In this document: positions 18,959 through 27,180 of the stretch, piece by piece | Layout of the letters: each line of letters begins with the position of its first letter | Position numbering within the stretch: position 1 is the stretch's first letter | DNA from: Burkholderiales bacterium RIFOXYD12_FULL_59_19 | GTDB taxonomy: Bacteria; Pseudomonadota; Gammaproteobacteria; Burkholderiales; Burkholderiaceae_C | Direction: 5' to 3' | Length of the DNA stretch: 64,000 nucleotides | Assembly (NCBI GenBank): GCA_001771065.1 | Contig: MESQ01000057.1 | Coordinates: 62,001-126,000, forward strand | The notes under the pieces: model-generated | What the model saw: only the letters and a program-made list of their open reading frames with translations | Databases searched by the model: none | Told to the model about the DNA's origin: nothing | Program-made: the position numbers and the translations under genes

Positions 18959-18970
18959 TCACCGTTGTGA
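18959..18970. promoter_or_regulatory. Candidate NagR operator (TCAC-N4-GTGA)
   Basis: A perfect 4-bp inverted repeat TCAC-CGTT-GTGA lies in the 117-base gap between the divergent nagR and nagAa starts, 15 bases before the nagR ATG. Read with one more base on the right it fits the LysR T-N11-A pattern, and on the minus strand it begins ATTCAC, as does the NahR-box consensus I remember. Position and symmetry support an autoregulatory LysR site also serving the nag operon. Assignment is inference. Confidence 0.5.
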
Positions 18971-18985
18971 ATATTGGGGTGTTGC

Positions 18986-19942
18986 ATGGATTTGCGTGAA
19001 ATTGACCTGAATCTGCTGGTTTTCTTTAATCAGCTGCTGCTGGACCGCAGCGTTTCCACGTCCGCTGAGAAGCTGGGGTTGACGCAGCCTGCCGTCAGTA
19101 ATGCCCTCAAGCGCTTGCGCGCCGTATTGAAAGACGAGTTGTTTTTGCGGACTTCACGCGGCATGGAGCCCACCCCTTATGCCCTGCATTTGGCTGAGCC
19201 GGTGATCTATGCGCTGAATACGCTTCAGACCGCATTCACCACACGCGACTCATTTACCCCGGAAACCAGCACGCGAAATTTCCAGCTGGCGATGACCGAT
19301 ATTGGCGAGATGTACTTTATGCCGCCGCTGATGGTTGCGCTGTCGAAGGTGGCGCCTCAAGTGCGGATCAGTACGGTACGGCCTAACTCCGGGAATCTGA
19401 AGGAAGATATGGAGTCCGGCACAGTCGATTTGGCGCTCGGGCTGTTGCCCAACTTGCAGACCGGCTTTTTTCAGCGACGTCTGTTTCTCCACAAGTACGT
19501 TTGTATGTTTCGCAAAGGACACCCCTTGGCTAAATCGCCAATGACTCTCAAGCAGTTTATGGAACTCGATCATGTCGGCGTCATCGCCGCCAATACCGGG
19601 CATGGTGAAGTGGATGGCTTGCTTGAACGTGCCGGCATTAAACGCAAGATACGCCTGGTCGTTCCGCATTTCATTGCTGTGGGCCACATACTTCAGACCA
19701 CCGATCTCATCGCGACTCTGCCGGAACGGTTCGCTGAGCGATGCGAAACACCTTTTGGTCTTGTCACGTCCCCGCATCCGGCTCGTCTGCCAGACATTGC
19801 AATCAACCTTTTTTGGCATGCCAAGTTCAACCGGGATCCCGCCAACATGTGGATTCGACAACTGTTGGTAGAGCTCTTCGCTGATAGCGATGGAAATCGA
19901 CCACCGCCGCGATCAACACGAAGCACCTCAAATTCAAGGTGA
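18986..19942 (+). CDS. nagR: LysR-type salicylate-responsive regulator (NagR/NahR-like)
   Basis: 318 residues from the ATG at 18986 (MDLREIDLNLLVFFNQLLLD). N-terminal winged HTH (SVSTSAEKLGLTQPAVSNALKRLR), then the inducer-binding domain (FQLAMTDIGEMYFMPPLM, TVDLALGLLPNLQTGFFQRR). NahR/NagR proteins activate salicylate genes when salicylate binds. The gene is divergent from nagAa, the classical arrangement. The C-terminal dozen residues (NRPPPRSTRSTSNSR) are low-complexity and may reflect a changed 3' end. It probably binds the dyad just upstream of its own start. Confidence 0.9.
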   Translation: MDLREIDLNLLVFFNQLLLDRSVSTSAEKLGLTQPAVSNALKRLRAVLKDELFLRTSRGMEPTPYALHLAEPVIYALNTLQTAFTTRDSFTPETSTRNFQLAMTDIGEMYFMPPLMVALSKVAPQVRISTVRPNSGNLKEDMESGTVDLALGLLPNLQTGFFQRRLFLHKYVCMFRKGHPLAKSPMTLKQFMELDHVGVIAANTGHGEVDGLLERAGIKRKIRLVVPHFIAVGHILQTTDLIATLPERFAERCETPFGLVTSPHPARLPDIAINLFWHAKFNRDPANMWIRQLLVELFADSDGNRPPPRSTRSTSNSR

Positions 19943-20113
19943 TTGGCGGCGCATGAGCCAGTCGGTATTCACCTTCTTGATTGTGTCTATCACTTGCAAT
20001 GTGTTTACATCTATTGATACGGCCCGATTAAGTTTAAGTAATTTTGCTGCTCTCCACTGAGAGAAGCCCAAGAGGAGAAGTTCAAACTTCACAGGGCCGG
20101 ATCAATTAGCGGA

Positions 20114-20245
20114 ACATCAACAGAATAGCCACGTGGGCGATGCGGCCCGAACGGGACTCTAGGCACCGAACGCTTCCCCCACCAACACGCGAACCTGGAC
20201 CCTGCTGTCCAACTCCAGCGCTGACAGATCAGCTGCTGGAACATG
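20114..20245 (-). pseudogene. Possible pirin-family remnant in the 19943-20267 gap
   Basis: The 325 bases between nagR and the next gene hold no convincing intact gene. On the minus strand a short frame reads LELDSRVQVRVLVGEAFGA, then a stop (20159-20161), then SPVRAASPTWLF in the same frame. Together these resemble the pirin motif around V-AGEAFG-RSPV-T-SPTL as I recall it. A second stop follows. It could be a decayed fragment of a pirin-like cupin gene; the match is short and made from memory, so confidence is low. The 19943-20110 part shows nothing clear. Confidence 0.3.
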
Positions 20246-20267
20246 CCCCGTAACAAGAAGAAGCCTG

Positions 20268-20828
20268 TTGCAGCCGAAGGGAAGGCTTGACCATGAGTTC
20301 AGCAGGGAGCAAGCCAAAAAAAAAACCGCAAAAACGGTTTTGAAAACCAGCCAATTTGAAAGCGCCGCAACGGCTGCCGGGCTGAAGGTGATGCCCGGCA
20401 AGAGCGCGGTCAAAGGTCAATATCAGGCGGGCATCACATGCGGGCCAGAGCTGAGCTTTAGCGCCAGCGTGGATATTGACCAGAACTGCCAAGCGGCCGA
20501 GCCGCAAGCCAACCGTTGGGACTACGGCCTGGGTTTAAATACCAGGAAAGGCGAAGAGTTTGCCGTATGGGTTGAGCCTCATCCGGCATCCAGCACCGGC
20601 GAAGTGGTCAAGATCATCGCGAAACTGGACTGGCTGGTGCAGAAGCTGGCACAGCCGGACTTCAAAGGCTTGGAGACCTTGACCCAAAAATCCGCGCAAG
20701 CTGAAGTGCCGCGTTTTCATTGGCTGGCGATGACGGGTGATATCCGAATTCGAGCGGGTAGCCGCGAAGCCGCGCTCTTGAGCAAGCGCGGACTTCGGCT
20801 GCCGAGTCGGCATTTGGTGTTGTCGTGA
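20268..20828 (+). CDS. Hypothetical protein, possible frameshift at an A-tract
   Basis: About 186 residues if read from the TTG at 20268. The conserved-looking part begins after residue 30: TAAGLKVMPGKSAVKGQYQ, ANRWDYGLGLNTRKGEEFAV, WVEPHPASSTGEVVKIIAKL, FHWLAMTGDIRIRAGSREA. I do not recognise a function; the pattern is a compact soluble protein without signal peptide or membrane segment. An ATG at 20293 (MSSAGSKPKKK) looks like a better start but is in another frame, and a run of ten A at 20320-20329 lies between the two. A one-base slip there would join them, so either the true start is obscured or the gene is frameshifted. It converges on the GntR gene. Confidence 0.55.
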   Translation: MQPKGRLDHEFSREQAKKKTAKTVLKTSQFESAATAAGLKVMPGKSAVKGQYQAGITCGPELSFSASVDIDQNCQAAEPQANRWDYGLGLNTRKGEEFAVWVEPHPASSTGEVVKIIAKLDWLVQKLAQPDFKGLETLTQKSAQAEVPRFHWLAMTGDIRIRAGSREAALLSKRGLRLPSRHLVLS

Positions 20829-20893
20829 CGACAGCCTTCTGAGTACAAGCCATCACCGGAATGTGCACCAGCGAGTACTTGTTCCCCATTGGA

Positions 20894-21634
20894 TCAAGAG
20901 GGGTAGAGCCGCCACTGTTGTAACGCACCTTGGTTTTCCTGCCGTTTGACAATGTCATGCGTCAACCTGATGTGTGATTCCATCGCCAGGGCGGCGCGCG
21001 CTTCCTGACGGGCAATGGCTGCGCGGAAGATGTCTTCATGCTCGCGGCGCACATCGCGCCCGCTGCTGTGCGCCGCGGTTAAACGCCAGTTGATGTTGCG
21101 GTAACGCTCGGCGTGGCGGTACAGAATGGACAGCAGGTACTTGCTCCAGGCCGAATCAAACCCGGCAATCAGGGCCTCATGAAAAGCCTTGTTGCGGCGC
21201 TCCCACAGGTCAGAGCCAGATTCGGCCAGGTCCATTTCGGTTTGGCTTAACTGCTCGTAACTGTGTACCAGCGTAGCTTCCCATTGCGCGTTACCGTGGC
21301 GAATGGATTGGCGCACGGCCTCGGTTTCCAACATGACGCGGGTGTTGGTCACGTCTTCCAGATCGGCCAGAGAGATCGGCGCCACCCGAAAACCGCGCTG
21401 CCCCTCTGACGTGACCAGCGCGTCAGACACCAGCAGCGACAAGGCCTCGCGCAGGGTGCCCGCGCCTACCTCGTACTGGTCTTTCAGGTGTTCCACGCGC
21501 AGGCGCTCGCCGGGTGCCAGTTTGCCGCATACCACGTCGTGGCGCAGGCTCAGGTAGGCGCGCTCCACCAGGGTGCGCGGCACCACGGTGGCGGCCTCGG
21601 TGTGGGCGACCGATGGACGTTTCAAGGTAGGCAT
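20894..21634 (-). CDS. GntR-family regulator with FCD domain, probable repressor of phenol genes
   Basis: 246 residues from the ATG at 21634 (MPTLKRPSVAH; AGGA upstream). N-terminal winged HTH (RAYLSLRHDVVCGKLAPGER, VGAGTLREALSLLVSDALV) and an FCD effector domain with the metal/ligand helices (RRNKAFHEALIAGFDS, RREHEDIFRAAIARQEARA). It starts four bases after the stop of the XylR-type activator, so the two are co-transcribed. A GntR protein next to the phenol activator recalls AphS of Comamonas testosteroni TA441, which represses the phenol genes until mutated. Orthology is inferred from family and position. Confidence 0.88.
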   Translation of the reverse strand: MPTLKRPSVAHTEAATVVPRTLVERAYLSLRHDVVCGKLAPGERLRVEHLKDQYEVGAGTLREALSLLVSDALVTSEGQRGFRVAPISLADLEDVTNTRVMLETEAVRQSIRHGNAQWEATLVHSYEQLSQTEMDLAESGSDLWERRNKAFHEALIAGFDSAWSKYLLSILYRHAERYRNINWRLTAAHSSGRDVRREHEDIFRAAIARQEARAALAMESHIRLTHDIVKRQENQGALQQWRLYPS

Positions 21635-21638
21635 CACA

Positions 21639-23345
21639 TCATTCCTGAAGGGGTGGTTTTTCCAGTGAGGGGGCATCGGCGTCACTGGCGTGGCGACGCT
21701 TTTGCCGGTAAGCCAGCTGTGGCCGGGTCAGGCCCAGCAGGCGGGCCGCCTCCGACAGGTTGCCGCGCGCGCGGGCCACCGCAAGGTCTAACACCCGTGC
21801 CTCAATCTCTTCAAGCGAGCTGCCACTGTTGAGAATGCGGGCGCTCAGGTCGTCATCCTGCGCGCTGGGCAGGCGGGCCAACTGGCCATGCGCGTCCACA
21901 CTGGTCTGCGCCGCCTCAGGCTGGTTGGGGAAAAGGTGTTCGACTTCGATCATGCTGCCCTGGCTGGCAAGAATCACGCCCCGCTCCACCAGGTTTTCCA
22001 GCTCTCGCACGTTGCCCGGCCAGTCATGCTGTTGCAGCGCCTGCAGGGCGCGTTCTTCGAAACCCAACACGCGCTTGCTGTGCAGCGCGCAAAAGCGGGT
22101 GAGCATGCCCTGGGCCAGTGGGTCAATGTCGGCTATTCGTTCACGCAACGGTGGAATACAAATGGGATAAACATTGAGGCGGTACAGCAAGTCGCGCCGA
22201 AAACGTCCGGCTAGCACAGCCTGTTCCAGGTCGACATTGGTGGCAGCCACCAAGCGCACATTGACCTTACGCGTGGTTTCACTGCCCACGCGTTCGATTT
22301 CCCCTTCCTGCAAGACGCGCAGCAGTTTGGTTTGGGCGGCCATCGGCATTTCCCCCACCTCGTCGAGCAGGAGAGTGCCACCATCAGCCCGCTCAAACCG
22401 GCCAGCACGCGCTGCATGGGCGCCGGTGTAGGCGCCTTTTTCGACGCCAAACAGTTCGGCTTCAATAAGTTCAGCGGGCAAGGCAGCACAATTAACCGCC
22501 ACAAACGGTCTGTCAGCTCGATTGGAAAGTTCGTGCAAGGCGCGCGCAAAACGCTCCTTGCCCACGCCGGTTTCGCCAGTCAACAACACTGTGGCTTGGG
22601 TTTGCGCCACCTTTTCCATCAATGCGTAGGCTTTACGAAAGGCCACGGAGTTGCCAATCAACTGCCCACCCAGGCCGAGGGGCTCCAGCGTCGATTTCAG
22701 AGCCTCTACCTGCGATTGCAGGGCTTCCATCTTTTCCATCAGCGAATCGTCGGTGAAGTAAACGCGGTGCGCTTCGCCATCGGGCCACTCCTCGATCGGG
22801 CGCCCGACGACCTGGCAATGGTCGGCACCACAGGCGGCGCACAGCGTCTCCTTGAACAAGATCAAGCGCCCCATGAAGGCGCTGGTGTAACCGCTGGCAT
22901 AGCCCTGCAGCATCCAACAAGCCGGGTCGTCGACCACACCGAACTTCTGCCGGTGCGCATAGGCCTCCCAGGAATGGTCCCAGCGGAACTCGCCGTAAAA
23001 CTGGCCTGCCTGGACGTCAAAGCTGAGTTTGACCGGCGTGACCCGCGCCGCGCCTTCGAGCATGTGCAATTGCGGGCCGACCATAAAGCTATCTTGCATG
23101 GCCTCGCCAGGCCGCGTCTTTTTGGCGTACTCGGCATCCGACAGCCCCGAGGCGTAACCCATGCGCGTCAGGATGCGTCGCGCGTGCTCGGGGCCAACCG
23201 AACTGATCAGGTCTTGCCGGAGCGCGGCCAGCGCGTTGGTGTGCATCAGCACCATGCGCCGGTCACCCAGCCAGATCGCACCGCTGTCGGGCTCGAAGCG
23301 CAACAGGCGACGCAAATCGATGTCCGAGGGGTATTTGAGGCTCAT
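21639..23345 (-). CDS. Sigma-54-dependent phenol-responsive activator (DmpR/AphR/XylR type)
   Basis: 568 residues from the ATG at 23345 ([17 protein letters not shown]). XylR_N sensor domain at about 10-130, V4R domain at about 140-205 with the zinc-type ligands in [16 protein letters not shown], a linker helix, a sigma-54 AAA+ domain (Walker [11 protein letters not shown], loop GAYTGA instead of the common GAFTGA, Walker [13 protein letters not shown], arginine finger region [12 protein letters not shown]) and a C-terminal Fis-type HTH ([19 protein letters not shown]). Binding of phenols to the sensor part relieves inhibition and lets it open sigma-54 promoters. It is divergent from the phenol hydroxylase operon, which has such a promoter. 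Confidence 0.92.
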   Translation of the reverse strand: MSLKYPSDIDLRRLLRFEPDSGAIWLGDRRMVLMHTNALAALRQDLISSVGPEHARRILTRMGYASGLSDAEYAKKTRPGEAMQDSFMVGPQLHMLEGAARVTPVKLSFDVQAGQFYGEFRWDHSWEAYAHRQKFGVVDDPACWMLQGYASGYTSAFMGRLILFKETLCAACGADHCQVVGRPIEEWPDGEAHRVYFTDDSLMEKMEALQSQVEALKSTLEPLGLGGQLIGNSVAFRKAYALMEKVAQTQATVLLTGETGVGKERFARALHELSNRADRPFVAVNCAALPAELIEAELFGVEKGAYTGAHAARAGRFERADGGTLLLDEVGEMPMAAQTKLLRVLQEGEIERVGSETTRKVNVRLVAATNVDLEQAVLAGRFRRDLLYRLNVYPICIPPLRERIADIDPLAQGMLTRFCALHSKRVLGFEERALQALQQHDWPGNVRELENLVERGVILASQGSMIEVEHLFPNQPEAAQTSVDAHGQLARLPSAQDDDLSARILNSGSSLEEIEARVLDLAVARARGNLSEAARLLGLTRPQLAYRQKRRHASDADAPSLEKPPLQE

Positions 23346-23377
23346 AAGCAGATCACTCCACGCCAAGGTGAAAAGGC

Positions 23378-23393
23378 GATTATCTCGATATTT
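23378..23393. promoter_or_regulatory. Operator-like palindrome, copy 1 (TATCTCGATA)
   Basis: TATCTCGATATTT at 23381-23393 is the exact reverse complement of the 13 bases at 23598-23610. Over 16 bases this copy matches the perfect 7-2-7 palindrome of copy 2 at 14 positions. It lies 33 bases upstream of the activator start. Paired copies at both ends of a divergent promoter region suggest one repressor acting on both genes; the GntR protein nearby is the natural candidate. Confidence 0.5.
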
Positions 23394-23439
23394 ATAAGTC
23401 AGCGCCAAAACGCATCAAAGTATCAGATCGATTTTCTTG

Positions 23440-23459
23440 ATTTCATCATTTGATGAAAT
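23440..23459. promoter_or_regulatory. Candidate upstream activating sequence for the XylR-type activator
   Basis: A perfect inverted repeat with 9-bp arms, ATTTCATCA and TGATGAAAT, separated by TT. It is centred about 206 bases before the transcription start expected from the sigma-54 promoter at 23631. DmpR/XylR-type activators bind TTGAT/ATCAA-rich inverted repeats at such distances. A further ATCAA (23414) and TTGAT (23437) flank it on the left. Confidence 0.55.
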
Positions 23460-23597
23460 TTGCGTATTTTGCCTTGTTCAAATAGGAAAAAGATAAGAAA
23501 TATGCGGGGATTTTGTTCTAAGGGTAAGCCCTAATCTGCGTTGATATTATCCTTTTAAGGCGGGGTATATAGCGAGTTTCGTACTGGTTAACCCTTG

Positions 23598-23613
23598 AAA
23601 TATCGAGATATTT
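23598..23613. promoter_or_regulatory. Operator-like palindrome, copy 2 (AAATATC-GA-GATATTT)
   Basis: Perfect palindrome with 7-bp arms and a GA spacer, ending 17 bases before the -24 element of the phenol promoter. It matches copy 1 at 23378-23393 in reverse orientation. A protein bound here would block access or DNA looping at the sigma-54 promoter, fitting a repressor such as the GntR gene product. Function inferred. Confidence 0.5.
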
Positions 23614-23630
23614 GGCATTAGAGAGTTTGT

Positions 23631-23646
23631 TGGCAAGGTCCTTGCA
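23631..23646 (+). promoter_or_regulatory. Sigma-54 promoter of the phenol hydroxylase operon
   Basis: TGGCAAGGTCCTTGCA matches the -24/-12 consensus TGGCACG-N4-TTGCA with the invariant GG and GC exactly ten bases apart. It points rightward to the phenol hydroxylase genes, whose first start codon (23681) is 35 bases beyond. A DmpR-type activator is encoded divergently, as expected for this promoter class. Confidence 0.85.
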
Positions 23647-23680
23647 AAGTGATGACGGTAATACCCGCCACCACCTGACC

Positions 23681-23884
23681 ATGACCAAGACCATCACTTC
23701 ACCCACAGACCTGGTTTGCGAGATCAAACAAAAATTTGTCCGTGTCAAAGAAGTTCGCCCGGACGGACTGGTGTGTTTTGAGTTCGCCATTGCCTGGCCT
23801 GAGTTGTTTGTCGATTTGATGCTGCCCCAGTCTGCCTTTGACGATTTTTGCGTCCGGCAGCAGGTGACGTTTCTGGTTGACTGA
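23681..23884 (+). CDS. dmpK: Phenol hydroxylase assembly protein (P0, DmpK)
   Basis: 67 residues from the ATG at 23681 (MTKTITSPTDLVCEIKQKFV); the frame is open further upstream, but that would start inside the sigma-54 promoter. The family motif KFVRVKEVRPDGLVCFEFAI and the ending FDDFCVRQQVTFL are typical of DmpK/PhK. It is a small accessory protein thought to help assemble iron into the hydroxylase; it is not needed for catalysis by the mature enzyme. First gene of the operon. Confidence 0.9.
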   Translation: MTKTITSPTDLVCEIKQKFVRVKEVRPDGLVCFEFAIAWPELFVDLMLPQSAFDDFCVRQQVTFLVD

Positions 23885-23923
23885 ATCCCCGTGCAGTTTC
23901 TTTTTTAAAAAAGGATAGTTCCC

Positions 23924-24919
23924 ATGTCAGTAGATCTCCATACCCGTGAAATCAAGCCCCTGCGTAACACCTTTACGCATACGGCCAAATACGTCGGCAA
24001 CGACAAACCTGCCTCGCGCTACCAGGAAGCCACGCTGGACACGCAGCCGACCGACAATTTTCACTACCGCCCCACCTGGGATCCTGAACACGAGCTTTTT
24101 GATGCATCACGCTCAGCCATTAAGCTGGCGGACTGGAATGTGTTGCGCGACCCGCGTCAGTACTACTACGCCACCTGGACCATGGCCCGTGCGCGGCAGC
24201 AGGACGCAATTGAATCAAGCTATGACTTTGTGCAATCCCGCGGACTGGTCGGCAAGATGTCTGACGCGGTGCGCAGCAAAGCTTGCGAAGTGCTGATGCC
24301 ACTGCGCCATGTGGCCTGGGGTGGCAACATGAACAACAGTTCTATCGGCGCTTACGGCTACGGCACGCCGTTCACGGCACCCGCCATGTTCCACGCTATG
24401 GACCACCTGGGCGCCGCACAGTTCATCACCCGTCTGGGGTTGGCGCTGGACGAGCCGGCCATTCTGGATGCTGGCAAGAACGACTGGCTCAACACGGCGT
24501 GCTGGCAGCCGCTGCGCCACTATGTCGAAGACACGCTGGTGATGCAGGATCCGTTCGAGCTATTCATCGCGCAAAACCTCGCGCTTGATGGTCAGCTCTA
24601 CCCCCTGATCTATGGCAATTTTGTTGACGATCACATTGCCTTGCAAGGCGGCACGGCGGTGTCCATGCTCGCTGCCTTCATGCCGGAGTGGCACCTTGAG
24701 AGCGCCCGCTGGATCGACGCCGTGGTCAAGGTCGCTGCCGCCGAATCCGAGCCTAACCGCCAGCTGATCTCGGGCTGGCTGAAGACTTGGGCTGACCGTG
24801 CCCAGGCTGCGCTAACACCTGTGGCGGAACTGGCGCTTGGCACCTCAGGGGTGGACGCACTGCAAGAGGCGCGCGACGCGCTTGACTTGCGTTGCAAGAA
24901 AGCCGGACTCATCGCTTAA
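23924..24919 (+). CDS. dmpL: Phenol hydroxylase beta subunit (P1, DmpL)
   Basis: 331 residues, ferritin-like fold without iron ligands, the scaffold subunit of the alpha2beta2gamma2 oxygenase. Landmarks: YVGNDKPASRYQEATLDTQ, FHYRPTWDPEHELFDA, DPRQYYYATWTMARARQQ, FELFIAQNLALDGQLYPLIY. The gene has a purine-rich ribosome site (AAAAAAGGATAG) and is 39 bases after dmpK, in standard order. Confidence 0.93.
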   Translation: MSVDLHTREIKPLRNTFTHTAKYVGNDKPASRYQEATLDTQPTDNFHYRPTWDPEHELFDASRSAIKLADWNVLRDPRQYYYATWTMARARQQDAIESSYDFVQSRGLVGKMSDAVRSKACEVLMPLRHVAWGGNMNNSSIGAYGYGTPFTAPAMFHAMDHLGAAQFITRLGLALDEPAILDAGKNDWLNTACWQPLRHYVEDTLVMQDPFELFIAQNLALDGQLYPLIYGNFVDDHIALQGGTAVSMLAAFMPEWHLESARWIDAVVKVAAAESEPNRQLISGWLKTWADRAQAALTPVAELALGTSGVDALQEARDALDLRCKKAGLIA

Positions 24920-24956
24920 GCGCCCCATCATCCAACTTATAAAAGGAGACACCCGC

Positions 24957-25226
24957 ATGTCCAATGTATTCATTGCCTTTCAGGACAACGAAGATTCGCG
25001 TCCCATCATTGAGGCCATCCTGGCCGACAACGCTGCTGCGCAGGCGACCTATCCGACCGGACTGGTCAAGATCGATGCGCCCGGCAGCCTCGTGATCCGT
25101 CGCGAGACCATTGAAGAGTTGGTCGGCCGATCTTTTGATCTGCAGCAGATTCACGTCAACCTCGTCACCCTGTCGGGCCACATCGACGAAGACGACGACC
25201 AGCTTTCTCTGAGCTGGAACAACTGA
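24957..25226 (+). CDS. dmpM: Phenol hydroxylase regulatory (coupling) protein (P2, DmpM)
   Basis: 89 residues from the ATG at 24957 (MSNVFIAFQDNEDSRPIIEA) with AAAAGGAG just upstream; a longer frame starting in dmpL was rejected. MmoB/DmpM family: cofactor-free effector that binds the oxygenase and tunes O2 activation and turnover. The acidic C-terminus (SGHIDEDDDQLSLSWNN) is typical. Lies between dmpL and dmpN as in all known clusters of this type. Confidence 0.93.
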   Translation: MSNVFIAFQDNEDSRPIIEAILADNAAAQATYPTGLVKIDAPGSLVIRRETIEELVGRSFDLQQIHVNLVTLSGHIDEDDDQLSLSWNN

Positions 25227-25252
25227 CACGTTTTATCTCACAAGGAGCACAC

Positions 25253-26812
25253 ATGGATACCCCTGTACTTAAAAAGAAACTCGGTCTCAAAGAACGTTAT
25301 GCCGCCATGACGCGTGGCCTGGCCTGGGACACCACCTACCAGCCGATGGACAAGGTCTTTCCGTATGACAAATACGAAGGCATCAAAATTCACGACTGGG
25401 ACAAGTGGGAAGACCCGTTCCGTCTGACGATGGACGCCTACTGGAAGTACCAGGGCGAAAAAGAGAAAAAGCTCTACGCGGTGATTGAAGCTTTTTCGCA
25501 AAACAATGGCCAACTTGGCGTTACCGATGCGCGATACATCAACGCGCTGAAGATTTTCCTTACCGGTGTGACACCGCTTGAGTATTACGCCTACCGCGGT
25601 TTTGCCCATGCCGGGCGCCAGTTCACCGGTGCAGGTGCTCGTGTCGCCTGCCAAATGCAATCGATTGACGAATTGCGCCATTACCAGACTGAGACTCACG
25701 CGCTGAGTCACTACAACAAGTACTTCAATGGCATGCACAGCGCCAAGCACATGTTTGACCGCGTGTGGTACCTATCGGTGCCGAAGTCGTTCTTTGAAGA
25801 CGCCTATACCGGTGGTCCCTTCGAGTTTCTGACCGCAGTCAGCTTCTCATTCGAATACGTGCTTACTAACCTTTTGTTCGTGCCGTTTATGTCGGGTGCG
25901 GCACACAACGGCGACATGTCGACCGTGACATTCGGTTTCAGCGCGCAATCTGATGAATCACGCCACATGACGCTCGGCATCGAGTGCATCAAGTTCCTGC
26001 TGGAACAGGACCCCGACAACTTGCCGATCGTGCAGGGCTGGATCGACAAATGGTTCTGGCGCGGCTACCGCTTACTTTCGATCGTGGCCATGATGCAGGA
26101 CTATATGTTGCCCAAGCGCGTGATGAGTTGGCGCGAGAGCTGGGAAATGTACGTCGAGGAAAACGGGGAGTCCCTGTTCAAGGACCTGGCGCGTTACGGC
26201 ATCCGCAAGCCCAAGGGCTGGATACAGGCGTGCGAAGGCAAGGACCACATCAGCCACCAGACCTTTGCCGTGTTCTACAACTATGGTGCAGCCGCTGCCT
26301 TGCACACCTGGCTTCCCAAAGAGGAAGAAATGGCATGGTTGTCGGAGAAATACCCAGAGACCTTCGACCAAATTTACAAGCCGCGTTGGGACTACTGGCG
26401 TGAGCAGGCCGAAAAAGGCAACCGTTTCTACCAGAAGACCTTGCCCATGCTGTGCCAGACCTGTCAGATCCCGATGATATTCACCGAGCCGGGTGACGCC
26501 ACCAAGATCGCTTACCGCGAGTCCGACTACCTTGGCAACAAGTACCACTGCTGTAGCGACCATTGCAAGGAAATCTTTGACAACGAGCCCGAGAAGTATG
26601 TGCAGGCCTGGTTGCCGCCCCAACAGGTCTACCAGGGCAACTGCTTCAAGGAAGGCGTGGACCCGAGCGCAGAAGGTTTTGATCCGTTGCTGGCCGTGCT
26701 GGACTACTACAACCTGAAGGTTGGCCGCGACAACTTTGACTTTGACGGTTCTGAAGACCAGAAGAACTTTGCCGCCTGGCGCGGCGATTCCGTAGAAGGA
26801 GCAAAAAAATGA
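25253..26812 (+). CDS. dmpN: Phenol hydroxylase alpha subunit, di-iron oxygenase (P3, DmpN)
   Basis: 519 residues. Catalytic subunit that inserts one O atom into phenol to give catechol. The di-iron ligands are visible in two E-x2-H motifs, SIDELRHYQTETHAL and SAQSDESRHMTLG, with further glutamates in the preceding helices. The C-terminal third has a zinc-like cysteine cluster (LCQTCQIPMIF, YHCCSDHCKEIF) that is usual in this family. Preceded by AAGGAG and followed by dmpO with an ATGA overlap. Confidence 0.95.
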   Translation: MDTPVLKKKLGLKERYAAMTRGLAWDTTYQPMDKVFPYDKYEGIKIHDWDKWEDPFRLTMDAYWKYQGEKEKKLYAVIEAFSQNNGQLGVTDARYINALKIFLTGVTPLEYYAYRGFAHAGRQFTGAGARVACQMQSIDELRHYQTETHALSHYNKYFNGMHSAKHMFDRVWYLSVPKSFFEDAYTGGPFEFLTAVSFSFEYVLTNLLFVPFMSGAAHNGDMSTVTFGFSAQSDESRHMTLGIECIKFLLEQDPDNLPIVQGWIDKWFWRGYRLLSIVAMMQDYMLPKRVMSWRESWEMYVEENGESLFKDLARYGIRKPKGWIQACEGKDHISHQTFAVFYNYGAAAALHTWLPKEEEMAWLSEKYPETFDQIYKPRWDYWREQAEKGNRFYQKTLPMLCQTCQIPMIFTEPGDATKIAYRESDYLGNKYHCCSDHCKEIFDNEPEKYVQAWLPPQQVYQGNCFKEGVDPSAEGFDPLLAVLDYYNLKVGRDNFDFDGSEDQKNFAAWRGDSVEGAKK

Positions 26813-27165
26813 GCGTTGTTAGCCTGAAACCCTATAACTTTCCCGCCAAGGATGTGCGCGAGAACTTCCCCGCGCCGCTGCTGTTCATTGGCTGGGACGA
26901 CCACCTGATGTTTGGCGCACCGATTGCCCTGCCACTGCCACCGGACACACCTTTTGGCGCACTCGGCACCGCAGTGTTGCCCGGCACCTATGGCTACCAC
27001 CCTGACTTTGCCAAGATCAACTGGGACACTGTGGAGTGGACGAAATCTGGCCAGCCCTGGAAGCCTGATCCGGCCAAAACGCTGGCTGAAAACGGACTCA
27101 AGCACCAAGACCTGATCCGCTTTCGCACCCCCGGACTCTCGGGCCTGAACGGCTCCTGCAACTAA
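26809..27165 (+). CDS. dmpO: Phenol hydroxylase gamma subunit (P4, DmpO)
   Basis: 118 residues, overlapping dmpN by four bases. The pattern KPYNFPAKDVRENFPAPLLF, GWDDHLMFGAPIALPLP, GTAVLPGTYGYHPDFAKIN is that of the small oxygenase subunit. No cofactor. Needed for a functional alpha2beta2gamma2 complex. Standard position before the reductase gene. Confidence 0.94.
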   Translation: MSVVSLKPYNFPAKDVRENFPAPLLFIGWDDHLMFGAPIALPLPPDTPFGALGTAVLPGTYGYHPDFAKINWDTVEWTKSGQPWKPDPAKTLAENGLKHQDLIRFRTPGLSGLNGSCN

Positions 27166-27180
27166 GCGCGTCCACCGACC

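Noticed and set aside
19943-20110. Possible short genes between nagR and 20.1 kb (36 codons rightward from 19953; a leftward HTH-like tail)
   Set aside because: Too short, without ribosome site, and no family could be recognised.
23612-23680. Longer dmpK starting at 23612
   Set aside because: That start would lie upstream of the sigma-54 promoter, so it could not be in the transcript.
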